From positions 1-9,026 of the forward strand of contig JAFUPO010000186.1 in the NCBI GenBank assembly GCA_017481185.1: a DNA stretch of 9,026 nucleotides, read 5' to 3'. The notes beneath the pieces are model-generated. The model did no database searches, was not told the DNA's origin, and worked only from the letters and a program-made list of their open reading frames with translations. The position numbers and the translations under genes were made by a program. Below are positions 1 through 7,455 of this stretch, one piece after another. Numbering within the stretch: position 1 is the first letter of the stretch; every line of letters begins with the position of its first letter. The DNA is from Clostridia bacterium (GTDB taxonomy: Bacteria; Bacillota_A; Clostridia; Christensenellales; Aristaeellaceae).

Positions 1-291
1 GGTTCCTTCCGCCGTGACGGCTCCATTGGCGACATCATCGTGGCCAGTGTGAAGACCGCCACCCCCGGTGGTACCGTTAAGAAGGGCGACGTGGTAAAGG
101 CCGTGATCGTGCGCCAGGTTAAGTCTAAGCGCCGTCCCGACGGCAGCTATATCCGTTTTGACGACAACGCCGCCGTCATCATCAACGATCAGAAAATGCC
201 CCGCGGCACCCGTATCTTTGGACCGGTGGCCCGCGAGCTGCGCGAGAAGGACTTCATGAAGATTGTGTCCCTGGCGCCTGAAGTACTGTAA
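1..291 (+). CDS. rplN: 50S ribosomal protein L14, 5'-truncated by window edge
   Basis: Frame 1 is open from the first base to TAA at 289-291 and encodes the last 96 residues of L14, a large-subunit protein that binds 23S rRNA and lies at the interface with the small subunit. The stretches [31 protein letters not shown] and the closing [33 protein letters not shown] ending (read as shorter blocks) are the L14 family signature. L14 is normally about 122 residues, so some 26 N-terminal residues lie upstream of the window. A GTG at 40 is in frame but internal, since conserved L14 sequence precedes it. The next gene, rplX, begins 14 nt after the stop with a strong SD, as expected in the spc operon. 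Confidence 0.98.
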   Translation, partial: GSFRRDGSIGDIIVASVKTATPGGTVKKGDVVKAVIVRQVKSKRRPDGSYIRFDDNAAVIINDQKMPRGTRIFGPVARELREKDFMKIVSLAPEVL

Positions 292-305
292 GGAGGTGTA
301 ACGAT

Positions 306-626
306 ATGCACGTTCGTTCTAAGGATCAGGTCGTTGTCATCTCTGGCAAGGACAAGGGCAAGAAGGGCAAGGTGCTGACCGCTTACCCCAAGGCCGGTAA
401 GGTTGTGGTGGAAGGCGTGGCTATGGTCACCAAGCACCAGAAGGCCCGCGCTCAGGGCCAGCAGGGCGGCATCATCCATAAGGAAGCCGCTATCGACGCG
501 TCCAACGTGATGCTCGTTTGCCCCAAGTGCAATACCGCTACCCGCGTTGCTCACAAGGTGACCGTGGTGGACGGCAACCGTAAAATGGTCCGCGTCTGCA
601 AAAAGTGCAAGGCGGATATCGACTAA
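306..626 (+). CDS. rplX: 50S ribosomal protein L24 with C-terminal Cys4 zinc ribbon
   Basis: The 106-residue product is L24, an early-assembly protein that binds the 5' domain of 23S rRNA. The N-terminal KOW motif is clear ([16 protein letters not shown], about residues 9-24), followed by [12 protein letters not shown] and [17 protein letters not shown], all typical of L24. The C-terminus carries two CxxC pairs, C72/C75 and C98/C101, which should bind one zinc. L24 occurs both with and without these cysteines, and here all four are present. The ATG at 306 follows AAGGAGGT at 291-298 with good spacing, and the length matches the family (about 100-105). It sits 14 nt after rplN and 17 nt before rplE. 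Confidence 0.97.
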   Translation: MHVRSKDQVVVISGKDKGKKGKVLTAYPKAGKVVVEGVAMVTKHQKARAQGQQGGIIHKEAAIDASNVMLVCPKCNTATRVAHKVTVVDGNRKMVRVCKKCKADID

Positions 627-643
627 GAGGGAGGAAACAGCAA

Positions 644-1189
644 ATGGCTACTCGCATTAAGGAAAAATATCTTGCCGAAGCTGTGCCTGCCCTGCAGCAG
701 AAGTTCGGCTACAAAAACGTTAACGAACTGCCCAAGCTCGAGAAGATCATTATCAACATGGGTCTGGGCGACTGCAAAGACAACGCTAAGGCTCTGGAGA
801 CCGCTGTGGCTGAGCTGACCATCATCGCCGGTCAGAAGCCCATGGTCACCAAGGCTAAGAAGTCTATTGCTAACTTCAAGCTCCGTGAAGGCATGAACAT
901 CGGCGCCAAGGTGACCCTGCGCGGCGAGCGCATGGAACAGTTCATGGATAAGCTCGTGAACATCGCCCTGCCCCGCGTTCGCGACTTCCGCGGCGTTTCT
1001 ACCAAGGCTTTTGATGGCCGCGGCAACTACGCCCTGGGCATCAAGGAACAGCTGCTCTTCCCCGAGATCGAGTACGACAAGGTCGACAAGATCCGCGGCA
1101 TGGAGATGATCTTCGTGACCACCGCCAAGACCGACGAAGAGTGCAAAGAGCTGCTCCGTGCTCTGGGTATGCCCTTTGCGCAGCAGTAA
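644..1189 (+). CDS. rplE: 50S ribosomal protein L5
   Basis: The 181-residue product is L5, which binds 5S rRNA and forms part of the central protuberance, touching tRNA and S13. Family blocks are [83 protein letters not shown] and the C-terminal [15 protein letters not shown]. The chosen start is ATG 644, placed after GGGAGG at 629-634. The frame is open upstream to a GTG at 605, but that would overlap the end of rplX and add residues not found in L5. Length equals the family norm of about 180. Confidence 0.98.
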   Translation: MATRIKEKYLAEAVPALQQKFGYKNVNELPKLEKIIINMGLGDCKDNAKALETAVAELTIIAGQKPMVTKAKKSIANFKLREGMNIGAKVTLRGERMEQFMDKLVNIALPRVRDFRGVSTKAFDGRGNYALGIKEQLLFPEIEYDKVDKIRGMEMIFVTTAKTDEECKELLRALGMPFAQQ

Positions 1190-1210
1190 GTTGAAGGAGG
1201 ATAATGAATA

Positions 1211-1396
1211 ATGGCTAAGACGAGTATGAAGCTCAAGCAGCAGCGGCCTGCCAAGTTCTCCACCCGCGCTTACACTCGCTGCCGTCTGTGCGGTCGTCCC
1301 CACTCGGTGCTGCGCAAGTATGGCGTGTGCCGTATCTGCTTCAGAGAATTGGCCTATGCTGGCCATATCCCCGGCGTCCGCAAGGCCAGTTGGTAA
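1211..1396 (+). CDS. rpsN: 30S ribosomal protein S14, zinc-binding short type
   Basis: The 61-residue product is the short zinc form of S14 (often called type Z), a 30S head protein needed late in small-subunit assembly. The zinc ligands C24, C27, C40 and C43 form two CxxC knuckles around [12 protein letters not shown], and the ending [17 protein letters not shown] is diagnostic. The longer cysteine-free S14 of many Proteobacteria is about 100 residues, so this is clearly the zinc form. AAGGAGG lies at 1194-1200. An ATG at 1204 is only three bases from it and opens a four-codon frame (MNNG) ending at 1218, so the start at 1211 is the real one. Confidence 0.98.
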   Translation: MAKTSMKLKQQRPAKFSTRAYTRCRLCGRPHSVLRKYGVCRICFRELAYAGHIPGVRKASW

Positions 1397-1424
1397 GCGG
1401 GAAAGAACGGAAGGAGGTTCCACC

Positions 1425-1823
1425 ATGGTTATGAGTGATCCCATTGCCGATATGCTGACCCGCATCCGCAATGCGCAAATCGCCAAGCATGATGCCGTTG
1501 TGTTGCCCGCTAGCAACACCAAGAAGGCCATCGCTAAGATTTTGCTGGCGGAAGGCTACGTGAAGTCTGTGGACTTCATCGATGACGGCCCCCAGGGCAG
1601 CATCAAGATCGTGCTTAAGTATGTTAATGGTAAGCAGCCAGTGATCGCTGGCTTGAAGCGTATCTCCAAGCCCGGCCTGCGCGTGTATGCTCGCTGCGAA
1701 GAACTGCCCAAGGTCCTGGGTGGCCTGGGTATCGCCATCATCAGCACCCCCAAGGGTCTGATGACTGACAAAGAGGCCCGCAAGAACGCCATCGGCGGCG
1801 AAGTGCTGGCCTACATCTGGTAA
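1425..1823 (+). CDS. rpsH: 30S ribosomal protein S8
   Basis: The 132-residue product is S8, a primary 16S rRNA-binding protein of the central domain. In E. coli it is the autoregulator of the spc operon, acting near the rplX-rplE junction of the mRNA. The N-terminal [14 protein letters not shown] and the C-terminal [18 protein letters not shown] with GGEVLAYIW are S8 hallmarks. Two in-frame ATGs exist, 1425 and 1431. The first is preferred because AAGGAGGT at 1411-1418 is then six to seven bases away, and it gives the usual length of 132. The frame is open further upstream, into the rpsN region, but that extension is only an artefact of the absence of stops. Confidence 0.98.
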   Translation: MVMSDPIADMLTRIRNAQIAKHDAVVLPASNTKKAIAKILLAEGYVKSVDFIDDGPQGSIKIVLKYVNGKQPVIAGLKRISKPGLRVYARCEELPKVLGGLGIAIISTPKGLMTDKEARKNAIGGEVLAYIW

Positions 1824-1849
1824 ACCGACACGTCAATGGAGGTGCGATT

Positions 1850-2392
1850 ATGTCTCGTATCGGAAAGCTTCCGATTAATGTCCCCGCGGGCGTGACGGTT
1901 ACGGTTGCTCCTGACAACACCGTGACGGTGAAGGGCCCCAAGGGTACTTTGTCCCAGTGGGTGAATCCCGATATCACCATCAAGCAGGAAGGCAACGTTC
2001 TGACCCTCGAACGCCCCTCTGATGCCAAGCCTCACCGCGCCATGCACGGCCTGTACCGCAGCCTGGTGAACAACATGGTGGTTGGCGTCACCGATGGCTT
2101 CCAGAAGACCCTTGAGCTGGTGGGTACCGGTTACCGCGCTCAGGTTGATGGCAAGACCCTGACCATCAACATCGGTTACTCCCACCCCGTGGTGATGGAA
2201 GCCCCTGAAAACATCACCTATGAAACCCCCACCCCCAACAAGATCGTGGTGAAGGGCATCTCTAAGCAGGTTGTTGGCAACCTTGCCGCTGATATTCGCG
2301 CTATTCGTAAGCCTGAACCCTACTTGGGCAAGGGCATCAAGTACGAAGATGAGCACATCCGCCGCAAGGAAGGCAAGACCGGCAAGAAGTAA
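1850..2392 (+). CDS. rplF: 50S ribosomal protein L6
   Basis: The 180-residue product is L6, a two-domain protein near the factor-binding region at the base of the L7/L12 stalk. The N-terminal [15 protein letters not shown] and the C-terminal signature [30 protein letters not shown] tail (here in blocks) are both intact, as is the middle block [20 protein letters not shown] with SHPV. Length is the family norm (about 178-180). GGAGGT at 1838-1843 is six bases before ATG 1850. The gap to rpsH upstream is 26 nt and to rplR downstream 18 nt. Confidence 0.98.
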   Translation: MSRIGKLPINVPAGVTVTVAPDNTVTVKGPKGTLSQWVNPDITIKQEGNVLTLERPSDAKPHRAMHGLYRSLVNNMVVGVTDGFQKTLELVGTGYRAQVDGKTLTINIGYSHPVVMEAPENITYETPTPNKIVVKGISKQVVGNLAADIRAIRKPEPYLGKGIKYEDEHIRRKEGKTGKK

Positions 2393-2410
2393 GAAAGGGA
2401 GTGAACGCAA

Positions 2411-2779
2411 ATGTTCAAAAAGCGTGACCGCAATGAAGTGCGCGTGATTCGTCATGCTCGGGTACGCAAAAAGATCAGCGGCACCCCTGATATGCCGCGT
2501 CTGTGCGTCTATCGCAGCAACAGCAACATCTACGCCCAGGTGATCGATGACACCAAGGGCTGCACTCTGGTTTCCGCTTCCACTCTGGATGCTAACCTGA
2601 AGGGTCAGCTGGAAGAAGTGGATAAGAAGGGTGCTGCCAAGCTGGTTGGCAAGCTCGTGGCCGAGCGTGCTCTCCAGGCCGGCATCAAAGCGGTGGTCTT
2701 CGACCGCGGCGGCTATGTATACACTGGCCGCGTGGCCGAGCTGGCTGCTGGCGCCCGTGAAGCCGGGCTCGATTTCTGA
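2411..2779 (+). CDS. rplR: 50S ribosomal protein L18
   Basis: The 122-residue product is L18, which binds 5S rRNA together with L5 and anchors it in the central protuberance. The basic N-terminus ([18 protein letters not shown]), the block [15 protein letters not shown], and the C-terminal [18 protein letters not shown] with AREAGLDF are typical for the bacterial family, and length is normal. The SD AAAGGGAGTG (2394-2403) is somewhat weaker than those of the neighbours but well spaced to ATG 2411. The gene ends in TGA, followed by 20 nt before rpsE. Confidence 0.98.
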   Translation: MFKKRDRNEVRVIRHARVRKKISGTPDMPRLCVYRSNSNIYAQVIDDTKGCTLVSASTLDANLKGQLEEVDKKGAAKLVGKLVAERALQAGIKAVVFDRGGYVYTGRVAELAAGAREAGLDF

Positions 2780-2799
2780 GTTAAAGGAGGAGACACGCA

Positions 2800-3297
2800 A
2801 TGCAACGCTACGAACAGGTCAGCGAATTCAAGGAAAAGCTGGTCGCTGTCAACCGCGTTTCCAAGACCGTTAAGGGCGGCCGCAATATGCGCTTTTCTGC
2901 GCTGGTAGTGGTCGGCGATGAAAACGGCCGTGTAGGCGCCGGCATGGGCAAGGCCGCTGAAATCCCCGAGGCGATCCGCAAGGCGACTGAAGCCGCCAAG
3001 AAGCACCTGGTGAACGTGCCCGTGAGCGGTACCTCCATCCCCCACGCGGTTGAGGGCTACTTCGGCACCGCTAAGGTCGTCATGCTGCCCGCTCCCGCTG
3101 GTACTGGCGTTATCGCCGGCGGCGCTGCCCGCGCCGTGCTGGAAATGGCCGGTATCAAGGATATTCGTACCAAGTCCTACGGCACTAACAACAAGATCAA
3201 CACCGTTAAGGCCACTCTGGAAGGCCTGAAGCTGCTGCGCAGCCCCGAGCAGGTTGCTAAGCTCCGCGGCAAGACGGTGGAAGAGATTCTGGGTTAA
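2800..3297 (+). CDS. rpsE: 30S ribosomal protein S5
   Basis: The 165-residue product is S5, a 30S protein that takes part in mRNA entry, helicase activity and decoding fidelity. An N-terminal double-stranded RNA-binding fold covers about residues 8-73 ([29 protein letters not shown], in blocks), followed by the C-terminal domain with [33 protein letters not shown] and the closing [12 protein letters not shown]. Length matches the family. AAAGGAGG lies at 2783-2790, nine bases before ATG 2800. The stop TAA at 3295-3297 is part of the next gene's SD (TAAGGAGG), so rpsE and rpmD are packed with almost no free spacer. Confidence 0.98.
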   Translation: MQRYEQVSEFKEKLVAVNRVSKTVKGGRNMRFSALVVVGDENGRVGAGMGKAAEIPEAIRKATEAAKKHLVNVPVSGTSIPHAVEGYFGTAKVVMLPAPAGTGVIAGGAARAVLEMAGIKDIRTKSYGTNNKINTVKATLEGLKLLRSPEQVAKLRGKTVEEILG

Positions 3298-3302
3298 GGA
3301 GG
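3296..3302 (+). promoter_or_regulatory. Ribosome-binding site of rpmD, decides its start
   Basis: AAGGAGG overlaps the last two bases of the rpsE stop codon. It is followed at once by an ATG (3303) and nine bases later by a second in-frame ATG (3312). Only the second has a workable spacing. Confidence 0.85.
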
Positions 3303-3311
3303 ATGGGCGAA

Positions 3312-3494
3312 ATGAAACTGAAAGTTACTTTGGTTAAGTCCCCCATCGCTTCTAAGCCCAACCACAAAAAGACCGTTGAGGCTCTGGGCCTGCGCAAGGT
3401 TGGCATGAGCACGATCAAGCCTGATAACGCTTGCGTGCGCGGCCAGATTTTCCAGGTTAAGCACATGGTCAAAGTGGAAGAGATTAACGAATAA
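3312..3494 (+). CDS. rpmD: 50S ribosomal protein L30
   Basis: The 60-residue product is the short bacterial form of L30, a large-subunit protein. [35 protein letters not shown] and [12 protein letters not shown] are the family pattern. Two in-frame ATGs exist. The one at 3303 touches the SD (AAGGAGG, 3296-3302) with no spacer, so a ribosome could hardly use it. The one at 3312 is nine bases away and gives the standard 60 residues. The gene lies in its usual place between rpsE and rplO. Confidence 0.97.
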   Translation: MKLKVTLVKSPIASKPNHKKTVEALGLRKVGMSTIKPDNACVRGQIFQVKHMVKVEEINE

Positions 3495-3508
3495 AGGAGG
3501 GAAATCCC

Positions 3509-3949
3509 ATGAAACTGCATGAGCTGCAACCCGCTGCTGGCTCCCAGACTGCTGCAAAGCGTCTCGGTCGTGGTTCCGGTTCCGGTCTGGGCAAGACCTC
3601 CGGTAAGGGCCACAAGGGCGCCAAGGCCCGCTCTGGCGGCGGCAAGCGCCCCGGCTTCGAGGGCGGCCAGATGCCTCTGTATCGCCGCGTGCCTAAGAAG
3701 GGCTTCACCAACATCTTCCGCACCGAGTACGCGACTGTGAATGTTGAGCGTCTGGAAATCTTCGCTGATGGCGATGTGGTAACTGTCGAGTCCCTCATGA
3801 ACGCCGGCATCATCAACAAGACCTTGGACGGCGTTAAGATTCTGGGCGGCGGCGAGCTGACCAAGAAGCTGACCGTGAAGGCTGACAAGTTTACTGAGTC
3901 TGCCAAGCAGAAGATCGAGGCTCTCGGCGGGAAGGCCGAGGTGATCTGA
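3509..3949 (+). CDS. rplO: 50S ribosomal protein L15
   Basis: The 146-residue product is L15, an assembly protein of the large subunit. The long glycine- and lysine-rich N-terminal extension ([21 protein letters not shown], in blocks, about residues 17-37) and the following [23 protein letters not shown] are the L15 signature. The C-terminal globular part ends with [12 protein letters not shown]. Length is the family norm. AAAGGAGGG at 3493-3501 precedes ATG 3509. The 3' end carries the SD of secY (GAGGTGAT), and the secY start follows the TGA stop after one base, so the two are probably translationally coupled. Confidence 0.98.
   Translation: MKLHELQPAAGSQTAAKRLGRGSGSGLGKTSGKGHKGAKARSGGGKRPGFEGGQMPLYRRVPKKGFTNIFRTEYATVNVERLEIFADGDVVTVESLMNAGIINKTLDGVKILGGGELTKKLTVKADKFTESAKQKIEALGGKAEVI
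3938..3945 (+). promoter_or_regulatory. secY ribosome-binding site inside rplO
   Basis: GAGGTGAT lies within the last codons of rplO, five bases before ATG 3951. Because ribosomes finishing rplO cover this site, secY initiation is likely coupled to rplO translation. This is inferred from the layout. Confidence 0.7.
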
Positions 3950-3950
3950 C

Positions 3951-5201
3951 ATGTGGGAAACCATTAAAAACGCATGGCGGGTCAAAGAGCTTCGTCAAAA
4001 GATCCTCTATACCTTTGGTATGCTGCTCCTGTTCCGCCTGGTGAGCGTGATTCCCGCTCCCGGCGTGGACCTTGAGCGGGTGCTGGGCTCCACGGTGGAT
4101 ATCCCCCTGCTGGACCTGGTCAACATGATGACTGGTAACGCTTTTAGCCAGATGACCATCAAGGCCATGGGTATCACCCCCTACATTAACTCTTCCATTA
4201 TCATGCAGCTGTTGTGCATCGCTATCCCTGCGCTGGAGCGGCTGCAGAAGGAAGGTGCCGAAGGCCGCAAAAAGATCCAGCAGATTACCCGGTATGTTAC
4301 CGTGGGTCTGGCTGTTGTGCAGGCCATCGGCCTGGTGGCTGGCCTGGGCTACATCAAGTCTGGCTGGTTTAACTATGTGCTGGTTGGCGTCTCTATGGCC
4401 GGCGGTACCGCTCTGGCCATGTGGATCGGTGAGCGTATCACCGAAAAGGGTGTCGGCAACGGCGTGAGCCTGCTGATCTTTGCCGGTATCATCTCCAACC
4501 TGTTCAACGGCATGGTTTACAGCGTGAACGCTGCCATCGCTGGCACCGGCAATTGGCTGTCTGTGCTGGGCATGGTGATCGCGCTGTTGGTGCTGATCGT
4601 CCTGGTCACCTTTGTGGACATGGGCGAGCGCCGTGTGCCCGTTCAGTACGCCAAGCGCGTGGTAGGCCGCAAGATGTACGGCGGTCAGAGCACTCACATC
4701 CCCATGAAGGTGAACTCCACTGGCGTTCTGCCTCTGATCTTCGCTTACTCCTTCATGGCTTTCCCCGGCACCATCATTCAGCTGGTGGCGCCCAGCAGCG
4801 GTCTGGCAACCTGGTGGTCTGTGAACATGGGCAGCACCTCTGTGCTGTATAATGTGATCACCTTCCTGCTGATCATTGCTTTCACCTACTTCTATACCTC
4901 TATCAGCTTCAACCCTGTGGATATGGCTAAGAACATCCAGCAGCAGGGCGGCATGATTCCCGGCATCCGTTCGGGTAAGAATACGGTTGACTATCTGTCC
5001 CGCACTTCTCGCCGTTTGACCCTGTTCGGCGCTCTGTTCCTCGCCTTCCTGGCCAGCGTGCCCACGCTGCTGACTGCTGGTTTGAACACCAGCATCCCCT
5101 TCGCAGCATCCTCTATGCTGATCGCTGTGAGCGTGGCCCTGGAAACTACCCGTCAGCTGGAGAGCCAGCTGGTTATGCGGCATTACAAGGGCTTCCTGTA
5201 A
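3951..5201 (+). CDS. secY: Protein translocase channel subunit SecY
   Basis: The 416-residue product is SecY, the channel of the SecYEG translocon in the cytoplasmic membrane. Ten hydrophobic segments can be seen, roughly at 18-36, 70-93, 115-133, 144-160, 172-190, 205-222, 256-280, 298-318, 357-377 and 383-400. The segment after TM1 (about 50-70) is the plug, and TM2 holds the signature GITPYINSSIIMQLL. The cytosolic loop GERRVPVQYAKR (about 225-236) and the loop PGIRSGKNT with R340 are the ribosome and SecA contact loops. The C-terminus is the usual MRHYKGFL. In that second loop most SecY proteins read PGIRPG, whereas here S341 replaces the proline. Length is slightly shorter than the common 420-430, within the family range. 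Confidence 0.98.
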   Translation: MWETIKNAWRVKELRQKILYTFGMLLLFRLVSVIPAPGVDLERVLGSTVDIPLLDLVNMMTGNAFSQMTIKAMGITPYINSSIIMQLLCIAIPALERLQKEGAEGRKKIQQITRYVTVGLAVVQAIGLVAGLGYIKSGWFNYVLVGVSMAGGTALAMWIGERITEKGVGNGVSLLIFAGIISNLFNGMVYSVNAAIAGTGNWLSVLGMVIALLVLIVLVTFVDMGERRVPVQYAKRVVGRKMYGGQSTHIPMKVNSTGVLPLIFAYSFMAFPGTIIQLVAPSSGLATWWSVNMGSTSVLYNVITFLLIIAFTYFYTSISFNPVDMAKNIQQQGGMIPGIRSGKNTVDYLSRTSRRLTLFGALFLAFLASVPTLLTAGLNTSIPFAASSMLIAVSVALETTRQLESQLVMRHYKGFL

Positions 5202-5210
5202 GCTGGGCTG

Positions 5211-5233
5211 GCCCGGGGGCGCTGCCTCCGGGC
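5211..5233 (+). other. GC-rich hairpin in the secY-adk spacer
   Basis: GCCCGGGGGC (5211-5220) pairs with GCCTCCGGGC (5224-5233) over ten positions, one of them a G-U pair, around the loop GCT. It begins ten bases after the secY stop. No run of T follows, so it is not a standard intrinsic terminator. It could stabilise the secY 3' end, mark an RNA-processing site or act as a partial attenuator. CCGGGG (5213-5218) could instead pair with CCCCGG (5237-5242). Confidence 0.6.
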
Positions 5234-5295
5234 TCACCCCGGTTCTGGGTCATTGAAAAATGCTGGCATAAAACGACAAGAAGGGTGGTAGCTAT

Positions 5296-5916
5296 ATGAA
5301 CGTAATTTTCTTAGGCCCTCCTGGTGCTGGTAAGGGCACTCAGGCGCAGCGCATCTGCGCGGAGCTGGGTATTCCTCAGATCTCCACTGGCGATATTCTT
5401 CGCCGCGCCATCAAGGAGCAGACCAAGACCGGTCTGGAAGCCAAGTCCTACATTGATAAGGGACAGCTGGTGCCCGATAGCGTGGTCATCGCCATCGTTG
5501 ACGAGCGCCTGAAGGAAAATGACTGCCAGAAGGGTTATATCCTGGATGGCTTCCCCCGCACTGTGCCCCAGGCTGAAGCGTTGGATCAGATCGCTAAGAT
5601 CGACGCCGTGATCAACCTGGATGTGGCCGACGAGGTGTTGGTGAACCGGCTTTCCGGCCGCCGCGTATGCCTTAAGTGCGGTGCTACTTACCATGTGTCC
5701 CGCCTCAATGGTGAAACCAAGTGCACCTGCGGCGATGATCTGGTTCAGCGTGCCGATGATAAGCCTGAAACGGTGCTTAGCCGCCTGCAGGTGTATCATC
5801 AGCAGACCGCTCCCCTGGTTGAGTACTACACCAACAAGGGCAACCTGCACACTGTAGATGGCACAATGGAACTTGAAGAGGCCTTCAAGGCCATTCTCAA
5901 GATCTTAGAGGCCTAA
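5296..5916 (+). CDS. adk: Adenylate kinase with compact zinc-type LID
   Basis: The 206-residue product is adenylate kinase, which interconverts ATP plus AMP with two ADP in the cytosol. Visible are the P-loop GPPGAGKGT (7-15), the AMP-binding TGDILR (31-36) and GFPRT (85-89) blocks, R122/R123 at the LID start, and QRADD (151-155). The LID holds C125-x2-C128 and then C143-x-C145 before GDDLVQRADD. Zinc-type Adk normally has CxxC followed by CxxC or CxxD, so here the second pair is one residue short, and the LID is about three residues shorter than in Bacillus. The total is also shorter than the usual 214-217. GGGTGG (5284-5289) is an imperfect SD before ATG 5296. The map start follows one base after the stop. 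Confidence 0.97.
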   Translation: MNVIFLGPPGAGKGTQAQRICAELGIPQISTGDILRRAIKEQTKTGLEAKSYIDKGQLVPDSVVIAIVDERLKENDCQKGYILDGFPRTVPQAEALDQIAKIDAVINLDVADEVLVNRLSGRRVCLKCGATYHVSRLNGETKCTCGDDLVQRADDKPETVLSRLQVYHQQTAPLVEYYTNKGNLHTVDGTMELEEAFKAILKILEA

Positions 5917-5917
5917 C

Positions 5918-6697
5918 ATGATCTATCTGAAAAATGCCGAGCAAATCGGCAAAATGCGCAAGTCTGGCGCGCTCCTCTATGAGGTGCTGCAAGAGCTGCG
6001 CGAGGCTGTGAAGCCAGGCGTGACCACCGGGGATTTGGATGAGCTCGCTGAACGGCTTATCCGCAAGCATAACGCGATCCCTTCCTTCCTGAATTACCAC
6101 GGCTACCCCGGCTCCATCTGCGCCAGCGTTGACGCAGAGGTGGTTCACGGGATTCCTCGCAAGGACCGTGTGCTTAAGGAAGGCTCCATCCTCTCGATCG
6201 ACTGCGGTCTGATCCTGGATGGATGGCAATCGGACAGCGCCTTTACCATGGGCGTGGGTGAAATTTCTGCGCACGCCGCTTCGTTGATTGAGATCACTGA
6301 ACAGTGCTTCTGGAAAGGGATCCGGAAGGCTGTGGTGGGCAACCGACTGGGCGATATTGGCCACGCGGTACAGACCTGGGCTGAGCAGCACGGCTGCTCT
6401 GTCATCCGGGATTTGACCGGCCATGGCATTGGTCGTGAAATGCATGAGGATCCCAGCGTGTTTAACTTTGGGGAGGAAGGCCGCGGCATTCGCCTGCGCA
6501 AGGGGATGACCCTGGCCATTGAACCCATGATTGCTGCTGGCGATTGGCCTGTTTATGAGGAAGACGATGGCTGGACCATCGTAACCCAAGACGGCAGCCT
6601 CTGCTCCCACTACGAGCACACCATCGCTATTACAGAAGATGGCTTGCCCGAGGTTCTCTCCCTTCCTGACTTTAAATGGAAGGAGGAGATGGCGTGA
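5918..6697 (+). CDS. map: Methionine aminopeptidase, type I
   Basis: The 259-residue product removes the initiator methionine from nascent proteins at the ribosome, a metal-dependent reaction. All expected active-site residues are present: H77 (VVHGIP), metal ligands D95 (SIDCG), D106 (QSDSAFT), H169 (GHGIG), E202 (IEPM) and E233 (HYEHT), plus H176 (GREMHEDP). Length is normal for a type Ia enzyme without N-terminal extension. The start ATG 5918 lies one base after the adk stop and has only a weak SD (AGAGG at 5907-5911), so translation probably depends on coupling to adk. The TGA stop overlaps the GTG start of the following gene. Confidence 0.97.
   Translation: MIYLKNAEQIGKMRKSGALLYEVLQELREAVKPGVTTGDLDELAERLIRKHNAIPSFLNYHGYPGSICASVDAEVVHGIPRKDRVLKEGSILSIDCGLILDGWQSDSAFTMGVGEISAHAASLIEITEQCFWKGIRKAVVGNRLGDIGHAVQTWAEQHGCSVIRDLTGHGIGREMHEDPSVFNFGEEGRGIRLRKGMTLAIEPMIAAGDWPVYEEDDGWTIVTQDGSLCSHYEHTIAITEDGLPEVLSLPDFKWKEEMA
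6680..6686 (+). promoter_or_regulatory. Ribosome-binding site of the KOW protein, inside map
   Basis: AAGGAGG lies seven bases before GTG 6694. It is too close to serve any in-frame ATG downstream, and it follows the in-frame ATG at 6676, so it fixes the GTG as the start. Confidence 0.8.
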
Positions 6698-6969
6698 AAC
6701 CCATCCCCTTTGAGCCCGGGCGGATCGTTTTGTCCAAGCAGGGCAGAGATCAGGGCCGCACATTTGTGATCCTGAAAGTGGTGGATGACCAATACGTTGA
6801 GATGGCAAATGGCTCAACGCGCAAAGCGGATCATCCCAAACGCAAGAAGATCAAACATCTGCATCCAAAGCCTCAACTGGCCCAGCAGATCGCCCAGACC
6901 CTCCAAACCGGTGGGCTGCCTATGGACAGCGATCTGCGCAAAGTGCTGGCCGACGAAGGCAACGTGTAA
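6694..6969 (+). CDS. Small KOW-domain RNA-binding protein (L14e/L27e-like)
   Basis: The 91-residue product has a KOW motif in its N-terminal third ([20 protein letters not shown], about residues 8-27), then [14 protein letters not shown] and a lysine-rich [12 protein letters not shown]. This matches the small L14e/L6e/L27e-like RNA-binding proteins found between map and infA in Bacillus and Clostridia (the ybzG position in B. subtilis). The exact role of this family is not known; binding to rRNA or a role in ribosome assembly is a fair guess from the motif and neighbours. I chose GTG 6694 because of the SD at 6680-6686; it overlaps the map stop as GTGA. An ATG at 6676 is in frame but lies upstream of the SD. 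The C-terminal 30 residues have no recognised motif. Confidence 0.88.
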   Translation: MKPIPFEPGRIVLSKQGRDQGRTFVILKVVDDQYVEMANGSTRKADHPKRKKIKHLHPKPQLAQQIAQTLQTGGLPMDSDLRKVLADEGNV

Positions 6970-6979
6970 AGACCTGTGC

Positions 6980-6986
6980 AAGGAGG
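6980..6986 (+). promoter_or_regulatory. Ribosome-binding site of infA, supports a TTG start
   Basis: AAGGAGG is nine bases before TTG 6996. The nearest in-frame ATG is at 7020, 33 bases downstream, so the SD supports the TTG. Confidence 0.8.
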
Positions 6987-6995
6987 ATTGCGTAC

Positions 6996-7217
6996 TTGTC
7001 TAAGAATGATGTTATCGAAATGGAAGGGCACGTGATTGAAGCCCTGCCCAACGCCATGTTCCAAGTAGAGCTCCCTAACGGCCATCGGATCATGGCCCAC
7101 ATTTCTGGCAAAATGCGCATGAACTTCATCCGCATTTACCCGGGGGATAAGGTCACCATTGAGCTTTCTCCCTACGATCTCACCCGCGGCCGCATCACTT
7201 GGCGGTCCAAGGGCTAA
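6996..7217 (+). CDS. infA: Translation initiation factor IF-1
   Basis: The 73-residue product is IF-1, an OB-fold protein that binds the ribosomal A site during initiation. The family pattern is complete: [59 protein letters not shown] and the ending [12 protein letters not shown]. The start is a TTG. The conserved residues SKNDVIE precede the first in-frame ATG (7020), so the TTG must be used to give a normal protein. Two out-of-frame ATGs (7006 and 7009) open only a short frame. A rare start codon on an initiation factor might lower or tune its expression, though this is only a suggestion. Confidence 0.97.
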   Translation: MSKNDVIEMEGHVIEALPNAMFQVELPNGHRIMAHISGKMRMNFIRIYPGDKVTIELSPYDLTRGRITWRSKG

Positions 7218-7222
7218 CCTAA

Positions 7223-7378
<156 letters not shown>

Positions 7379-7393
7379 GTTTATCAGCTAGGC

Positions 7394-7420
7394 GCCCTTG
7401 TCGGAAATTCCGGCAAGGGC
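7394..7420 (+). terminator. Strong hairpin 15 nt after rpmJ, possible terminator or attenuator
   Basis: GCCCTTGTCGG (7394-7404) pairs with CCGGCAAGGGC (7410-7420), eleven pairs including one U-G, around AAATT. Only a short TTTT (7431-7434) follows, ten bases away, so it lacks the U tract of a standard intrinsic terminator. AGGG (7416-7419) could also pair with CCCT (7424-7427). The position between two transcription units makes a role in ending or trimming the upstream mRNA plausible, but read-through cannot be excluded. Confidence 0.4.
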
Positions 7421-7455
7421 TATCCCTGCGTTTTGGGAACAATGAAATTGGCTTT

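Noticed and set aside
605..643. Upstream GTG start for rplE
   Set aside because: Would overlap the rplX end and add 13 residues absent from L5; the SD at 629-634 points to ATG 644.
1204..1218. Four-codon frame MNNG overlapping the rpsN start
   Set aside because: Its ATG is only three bases from the SD; likely chance.
623..1531. 302-codon minus-strand frame opposite rplE and rpsN
   Set aside because: Spans several real genes in antisense and shows no known protein pattern.
1811..2800. 329-codon minus-strand frame opposite rplF and rplR
   Set aside because: Shadow of two well-identified ribosomal genes caused by codon bias; no recognisable family.
3891..5237. 448-codon open frame on the minus strand opposite secY
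   Set aside because: Lies fully over secY and its flanks, has a histidine/glutamine-rich low-complexity product typical of antisense reading of GC-rich biased codons, and no recognisable family.
5253..5272. Possible promoter before adk (TTGAAA and CATAAA)
   Set aside because: Spacing of eight bases is far too short, and there is no -10 at the proper distance.
5897..6817. 306-codon minus-strand frame opposite map
   Set aside because: Antisense to a complete methionine aminopeptidase with all active-site residues; no independent support.
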